In this document: positions 59,050-62,684 of the stretch, piece after piece | Position numbering within the stretch: the first letter of the stretch is position 1 | Layout: every line of letters starts with the position of its first letter | NCBI GenBank assembly: GCA_046635845.1 | Contig: JAQQXN010000004.1 | DNA length: 62,684 nucleotides | Strand: one strand, 5' to 3' | Source of the DNA: UBA168 sp011055275 | Lineage (GTDB): Archaea > Thermoproteota > Thermoprotei_A > Marsarchaeales > UBA168 | Notes under the pieces: model-generated | Database searches by the model: none | What the model was told of the DNA's origin: nothing | The model's input: the letters and a program-made list of their open reading frames with translations, nothing else | Program-made: the position numbers and the translations under genes

Positions 59050-59792
59050 GCTTGACCGTAGATAGCGTTTAGGGCCTTCTCCAATACATCGCTTTTTATC
59101 GCGTCTTCTCTTCTCGGATTAGTAACGGGTATTCTCAGTTTGAGCTTTACGGCATCAAAAGCTAGCTCGTAGATGAGCACTTCCGGACTTTCTCCTTTTC
59201 CCGAGGCCTTGGAGGCCTCTTCAGCTAGCTCTTTTATTTTCTCATAAACCTCGGGTTTAAATCTCGAAAGGGGAACTTCGAGGTTTATCTCAACGTACTT
59301 GGTCGTTAACGGCGAAAAAGCGGTGAAGCCCTCCTTAAATAGGTTCGCGTTATTTACATAAGTTATTAGTCCATCGGGCCTTTGAACTATTGTGTAAAAG
59401 TTATCCACGCGAACTGCTGTGCCCCTTATCCCTTGTGTTTCGATCCAGTCTCCCGGTTTTATCGCGTTAGAGCTCCTTATCACGTAAGTCGATATGTAGG
59501 ATGACATGGCATCCTTTGCTGCTATGAATCCGGCTATGAGGATTAAGAAAACCAATATCAGGAACACGTTAAGCGTAACGCCCAGAAGAGAGTATATGGC
59601 GGCGATTCCTATTATTACTATGAAGAGGTCAGCAGCTATTTCCAGGTCCCTTATGATAGATGATGGGATCTTTGTGAGAGCTTTGTTTAGTGAGTGGTTT
59701 ATTATCCATATGGCTAGCGCGCAAATTACAACTATAAGGGCGGCGTAGAGAACCGTGAGGAGTGGAAATCCCGGCCACACAAACTGCTGCAT
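59043..59792 (-). CDS. mscS: Small-conductance mechanosensitive channel (MscS family)
   Basis: This 249-residue membrane channel has three transmembrane segments (LYAALIVVICALAIWIINH, AADLFIVIIGIAAIYSLLG and LNVFLILVFLILIAGFI). The pore-lining helix region has AAKDAMSSYISTYVIRSSNAI, and the beta domain holds the MscS signature IKPGDWIETQGIRGTAVRVDNFYTIVQRPDG and VTYVNNANLF-like YVNNANLFKEG. It opens under membrane tension to release solutes. Length is near the minimal MscS form. Confidence 0.9.
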   Translation of the reverse strand: MQQFVWPGFPLLTVLYAALIVVICALAIWIINHSLNKALTKIPSSIIRDLEIAADLFIVIIGIAAIYSLLGVTLNVFLILVFLILIAGFIAAKDAMSSYISTYVIRSSNAIKPGDWIETQGIRGTAVRVDNFYTIVQRPDGLITYVNNANLFKEGFTAFSPLTTKYVEINLEVPLSRFKPEVYEKIKELAEEASKASGKGESPEVLIYELAFDAVKLKLRIPVTNPRREDAIKSDVLEKALNAIYGQAQ

Positions 59793-59894
59793 GAGCTTCC
59801 GACCTGCCTAGAAGCTTCTTGCACACACTTAAAAGGATTTTTGGTTTAATAAATAATTTGTTTATTAACAGTTATAGAATAAAAGCTTCGATTG

Positions 59895-60326
59895 CTATAA
59901 CGGATCAAGTTCTACTTGAGATGCAAGGTTGTTAAAGCGGACGTTGAAGCGCTGAAAGATGCCTTCCCTTCCAAGTATAGGCACTACGGTTTCCTTTTCC
60001 GATATTGCGAACTTCATGGTGAACGGATCTGATCCCTCTATCTTGCACTCGAGGTCATGCAGGTAGGCACGTATCAGCTCTCCCGCCAGGCCTACAACGA
60101 TGACCTCATCACCGGACTTCAGGTTAATGCCAAGTATGTCCGACGTGCTTTTAGGCAGCATGGATATGTCGGCGCCCGTGTCCACGTAAAGCGAGACGGT
60201 TACCCACTTTCCTGACTTGGTTTTTAGCTGAAGGGGTAGTCTTGGTCTAAGAGATTTTCCGAGGGTGCCAGAAATCTCTTGCTGATATGGAAACGAAAAA
60301 ATAGGTTTACTGGACATCTGAGTCAT
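59895..60326 (-). CDS. Retropepsin-like aspartic protease (single domain)
   Basis: This 143-residue protein has the retropepsin active-site motif YVDTGADISMLPKS (about residues 47-60), a flap region, and the second hydrophobic-hydrophobic-G motif in VPILGREGIFQRFNVRFN. Such single-domain proteases work as dimers, each giving one aspartate. The ATG starts 2 nt after the stop of the small gene upstream, so both form one transcript. The substrate is unknown. In my recollection similar protease genes are often next to small DUF5678-type genes in archaea. Confidence 0.85.
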   Translation of the reverse strand: MTQMSSKPIFSFPYQQEISGTLGKSLRPRLPLQLKTKSGKWVTVSLYVDTGADISMLPKSTSDILGINLKSGDEVIVVGLAGELIRAYLHDLECKIEGSDPFTMKFAISEKETVVPILGREGIFQRFNVRFNNLASQVELDPL

Positions 60327-60328
60327 CC

Positions 60329-60505
60329 TTATAGGATTAAAATGTCATTTCCAGGAATATAGGCGAAATAAAGGTCTTCTTGGTCTTGCGATCTTATTAC
60401 CTTATTGTAAACTTCCTTTAACGTCACGGAGGATGCGATAACCTTGCCCTTGTTTATAGCTACGAAGCGGCCACCGTATTTTTTCATGATTTCCGTATCT
60501 TCCAT
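60329..60505 (-). CDS. Small DUF5678-like protein upstream of the retropepsin
   Basis: This short gene encodes 58 residues. Its core is KKYGGRFVAINKGKVIASSV followed by a helix (TLKEVYNKVIRSQ) and a final strand (DLYFAYIPGNDILIL). The pattern Y-x-G-x-F-V-A-h-x-x-G-x-V-h-A-x-x fits DUF5678 as I recall it. It sits 2 nt before the aspartic protease start, giving a two-gene unit. It could be a partner, inhibitor or substrate of the protease; this is inferred from pairing only. Confidence 0.65.
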   Translation of the reverse strand: MEDTEIMKKYGGRFVAINKGKVIASSVTLKEVYNKVIRSQDQEDLYFAYIPGNDILIL

Positions 60506-60835
60506 TCTGTTTAGTTAGCAAATCCCGCTGCCTATAAACCTATTCCATGAAATGGCATGTAGTGACGTCGTACCGCACTCACCGTTTTGAGACCAGCAGT
60601 GAAGCCGCTGCGTTGAACCGGCGTCTAACGTTCACCCTATGGCACGAGACCCGTGATCGCCTATTTACTTGCCCAGAAAGGCTTGAGATTGAGTGCTTGC
60701 AATAAGATCTCAAAATGTGGAGCCATTTGGCAATCTTAGAAAGTAGAGAGCTTGCTTGCCCTCAGGAGTATCTTACTCGAAACCTTTTGTAAAAATAATC
60801 CCGAGATTTTGATCAAGATTTAAAGAAAAGGGACC
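60506..60835. other. 330 nt non-coding gap between the DUF5678-like gene and gapN
   Basis: No credible gene is seen. A stretch near 60598-60650 (GTGAAGCCGCTGCGTTGAACCGG followed by GTTCACC) weakly recalls the ends of the tnpB relics, without the terminal hairpin. TATA-like CCTATAAACC at 60530-60541 (minus-strand use) would serve the DUF5678-like gene. The part near 60790-60830 is AT-rich and follows the gapN stop. Confidence 0.35.
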
Positions 60836-62374
60836 TCATCCCTGAAAAACCCTACGCTTGCCAAGGCCTCCAGGTTCTAAGCTGAATACAATGGTCTTTA
60901 GATGGGTCATTTCATCTATGCTGTAGCCTATGCCCTCCCTTCCTAGCCCCGAGAGCTTTTTGCCCCCGAATGGGAAGTAACCGACGCCGTGCTTTGGGTT
61001 ATCGTTAATGGTTACTTCTCCCACGTCGAGGCTCTTGGCCACACGCCACATGCTGTAGAAGTTATTCGTAAAGACGCAAGAGTCAAGCCCGTATTTGGGC
61101 TTCTTCGCTATTTCTAAGGCCTCTGTTTCATCTTTTACCCTTATCACGACGAGCACGGGGCCAAACGTTTCCTCGTTAACTATCCTTGCATCGAGAGGGA
61201 CATCTACTAGGACTGTTGGTTCGAAGTAGCACCCGTTCCTGTGGCCACCCAGTGCCAGCTTTGCCCCTCTTTGAAGCGCATCGCGGACAAGTTCCTCTAC
61301 TCTCTTGGCGGCCGATTCGTTGATGAGTGGTCCCATATCGGTCTTCTGGTCCATGGGATCGCCAAAGATCCATTTCTTCTCGTTTTCAACTATCTTCGAG
61401 ATCAGCTCATCAGCTATCTCATTTTCTACCAGTACCGTGGCTATTGCATCGCACCTCTGTCCGGCATTACTGAGGTTTCCTTCGACTACTTTCCTGGCGG
61501 CTAAATCTATGTCGGCGTCTTTTAAAACGATGGCCATGCCCTTTCCTCCCAGTTCAAGATGCCTTTTCTTCATCCCCATGACGTTGTTGACGTGTATACC
61601 CACATCCGTGCTACCGGTGAAGGTAACCATGTTTATCCTCTCATCGGAAACGATGGCATCGCCAAGTTTTCCTCCGGGGCCCGTGACCACGTTAAGCGAT
61701 CCAGCTGGTATGCCAGCCTCCTGAAGGACGCGAGCAAAGAGCAAGAGCGCAACCGGGTCATCGCTCGCTGGCTTCGCGATAACCGAATTTCCTGATAGCA
61801 GCGCCGGGATTATCTTCGCCGAGGCGATATACAGTGGATAGTTAAATGGAGAGATGGCGGCGACTGCTCCCTCTGGCTCCCTTATTGCCAACCCCATCTT
61901 TCCGACGGTATCCTCGGACCAATCACCAGGTATGTAGTCACCGTAAATTTTCCTTGCCTCTTCCATGGTCAGCATGAGCCTTTGTGCTGTCGCATCGACT
62001 TCTCCCCTAGCCGCCCTTATGGTCTTGCCTCCCTCTAGAACCAAGGCGCGCGCGATTTCCTCTTTGTGTTCTTTGAGGAGGTCTCTCGCCTTCTGGAATA
62101 TGAGTATCCTATCTATGGCTGGTATGTCCCTTATCTTCTTGCCTTCACCGGAAACCCATTGCATGGCCTTCTCTACGTCTTCGAGAGTGCCGTTCTGGAC
62201 CCGGGCAACGATTGAGCCATCATATGGGGAGTCTACAATTTGAAGCCCTCCTGATGACTCAACCCATTGCCCACCTATTAGCATCTTGAACTCTGGGATT
62301 CCATCATCACCTAGCGTAAAGCATTGATCGAAGAACGAACTCAGATATTGAGCGATTCCCTTTCTTTCGGTCAT
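60836..62374 (-). CDS. gapN: Non-phosphorylating glyceraldehyde-3-phosphate dehydrogenase (GAPN), aldehyde dehydrogenase family
   Basis: This 512-residue aldehyde dehydrogenase has GDYIPGDW, AAISPFNYPLYIA, the NAD(P) turn FTGSTDVG, the catalytic glutamate in LELGGKG, the catalytic cysteine in NAGQRCDAI (near residue 300), and NDNPKHGVGYFPFGG. These match the Thermoproteus-type GAPN closely by eye. GAPN oxidises glyceraldehyde-3-phosphate directly to 3-phosphoglycerate in archaeal glycolysis. A TATA-like box at 62393-62402 is about 24 nt before the ATG at 62374; the frame opening at 62404 overlaps it. Other aldehyde substrates remain possible. Confidence 0.9.
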   Translation of the reverse strand: MTERKGIAQYLSSFFDQCFTLGDDGIPEFKMLIGGQWVESSGGLQIVDSPYDGSIVARVQNGTLEDVEKAMQWVSGEGKKIRDIPAIDRILIFQKARDLLKEHKEEIARALVLEGGKTIRAARGEVDATAQRLMLTMEEARKIYGDYIPGDWSEDTVGKMGLAIREPEGAVAAISPFNYPLYIASAKIIPALLSGNSVIAKPASDDPVALLLFARVLQEAGIPAGSLNVVTGPGGKLGDAIVSDERINMVTFTGSTDVGIHVNNVMGMKKRHLELGGKGMAIVLKDADIDLAARKVVEGNLSNAGQRCDAIATVLVENEIADELISKIVENEKKWIFGDPMDQKTDMGPLINESAAKRVEELVRDALQRGAKLALGGHRNGCYFEPTVLVDVPLDARIVNEETFGPVLVVIRVKDETEALEIAKKPKYGLDSCVFTNNFYSMWRVAKSLDVGEVTINDNPKHGVGYFPFGGKKLSGLGREGIGYSIDEMTHLKTIVFSLEPGGLGKRRVFQG

Positions 62375-62392
62375 GCGGTAATATCGTGGGTG

Positions 62393-62402
62393 GGATAAAA
62401 AC
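62393..62402 (-). promoter_or_regulatory. TATA-like box for gapN
   Basis: On the minus strand GTTTTTATCC is centred about 24 nt before the ATG at 62374. Confidence 0.5.
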
Positions 62403-62457
62403 ATAACCTACGCGCATGATAAAAAATTAATATGTGTCAACGCGAAGAAGTTAAGCT

Positions 62458-62520
62458 TTATTTCTTCGGCTGCTCTTCCTTTTTCTCCTCTTTCTTCGCT
62501 TTCTTAGGCAAGAGCCTCAC
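62458..62520 (-). CDS. Possible 20-residue lysine/glutamate-rich micro-protein
   Basis: GTG at 62520 lies about 26 nt from a TATA-like GTTTTTATCC (62542-62551, minus strand), the leaderless spacing used by its neighbours. The frame reads MRLLPKKAKKEEKKEEQPKK and stops with TAA. The composition resembles the charged N-terminal tail of some ribosomal proteins, but nothing follows. Expression is unproven. Confidence 0.3.
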   Translation of the reverse strand: MRLLPKKAKKEEKKEEQPKK

Positions 62521-62574
62521 CTGCCCTTAATCAAGCACTGGGATAAAAACCTAACGTTTCTTGGGTGAGTTATC

Positions 62575-62684
62575 TCGTCCTAACGGAAGGAGGTTCCCGG
62601 TTTGTATGTGGAACGCGAAATAAGCGTTCCAGCGTGCCGCTCGCGGAGGCGCGGTCATTCCCAGGGCGCTTCGCCCGCGTTCCA
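62575..62684 (-). pseudogene. tnpB 3' remnant / omega-RNA-like relic (copy 5), runs off the window
   Basis: The minus strand contains CGCGCCTCCGCGAGCGG and CACGCTGGAACGC, then AACCGGGAACCTCC, the hairpin CTTCCGTTAGGACG and the end ATAACTCACC. This aligns block by block with the 22.8 and 47.2 kb copies. A translation fragment LERLFRVPHTNRE matches MEYLQSIPHV...MNRE, with a frame break. The rest of the element is outside the window. Confidence 0.6.

Noticed and set aside
60598..60650. A further tnpB right-end relic
   Set aside because: Similarity is limited to GTGAAGC, TTGAACCGG and GTTCACC; the terminal hairpin is missing, so chance cannot be excluded.
1..62684. CRISPR array, rRNA genes, intact transposase or prophage
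   Set aside because: I saw no regularly spaced repeats, no rRNA-like blocks, no complete transposase and no phage structural genes on either strand.

Overview
This 62.7 kb window is chromosomal DNA from an archaeon, most likely a thermophilic member of the TACK group (Thermoproteota in the broad sense). The information-processing genes show this: GINS23-MCM, RFC small subunit, Orc1/Cdc6, TBP, TFB, RpoK, RpoP, aIF1, thermosome, deoxyhypusine synthase, and a tRNA-Leu with a bulge-helix-bulge intron. So do geranylgeranyl reductase (archaeal lipids), GAPN, protein disulfide oxidoreductase and Dpp/Opp peptide importers. The linkage gins23-mcm favours TACK over Euryarchaeota. I cannot name the genus. 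No rRNA, CRISPR array or intact transposon is present.

Layout. 1-5282: a peptide ABC importer operon (binding protein cut by the window edge, two permeases, two ATPases). 5334-10240: a replication cluster, gins23-mcm-rfcS, then convergent tRNA-His and an Orc1/Cdc6 with a degenerate Walker B. 10400-15998: two tandem Lhr-type helicases whose first 590 bp are identical. 15943-18899 (minus): a three-gene operon that I read as an archaeal Smc5/6-like complex: a compact SMC ATPase, an Nse4-like kleisin and a tandem winged-helix (KITE/Nse1-Nse3-like) protein. 19262-22732: protein disulfide oxidoreductase, metallophosphoesterase, Sua5 and signal peptidase. 23206-27310: tRNA-Leu, TBP, site-2 protease, RpoK, thermosome. 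27597-36400: a second peptide importer operon with a binding protein of swapped lobe order, a permease with a large external insert, and two ATPases sharing an identical 125 bp 3' segment. 36436-41677: IleRS, JAMM protease, aminotransferase. 41542-44687 (minus): 2-oxoacid:ferredoxin oxidoreductase. 44738-50192: geranylgeranyl reductase, cobalamin adenosyltransferase, MIP18-like protein, agmatinase, RpoP, aIF1, TFB. 50322-62374: GT2 glycosyltransferase, deoxyhypusine synthase, Usp, ATP synthase K, SOD, thioredoxin reductase, GalT, ProRS, MscS, a DUF5678-like/retropepsin pair and GAPN.

Most genes look leaderless: a TATA-like box lies about 22-28 nt upstream of the start, and many starts are TTG or GTG. 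I used this spacing to trim several starts. Scattered between genes are decayed 3' ends of IS200/IS605-type tnpB genes (near 19.0, 22.8-23.1, 47.2, 62.6 kb and possibly 53.0 kb), each including the region that would form the omega-RNA/right end.

The most notable items are the Smc5/6-Nse4-KITE operon, the exact homogenisation of two neighbouring paralogue pairs (lhr and oppD/F), the atypical Cdc6, the lobe-swapped binding protein, and several 3' coding ends that run without a stop into an antisense gene.
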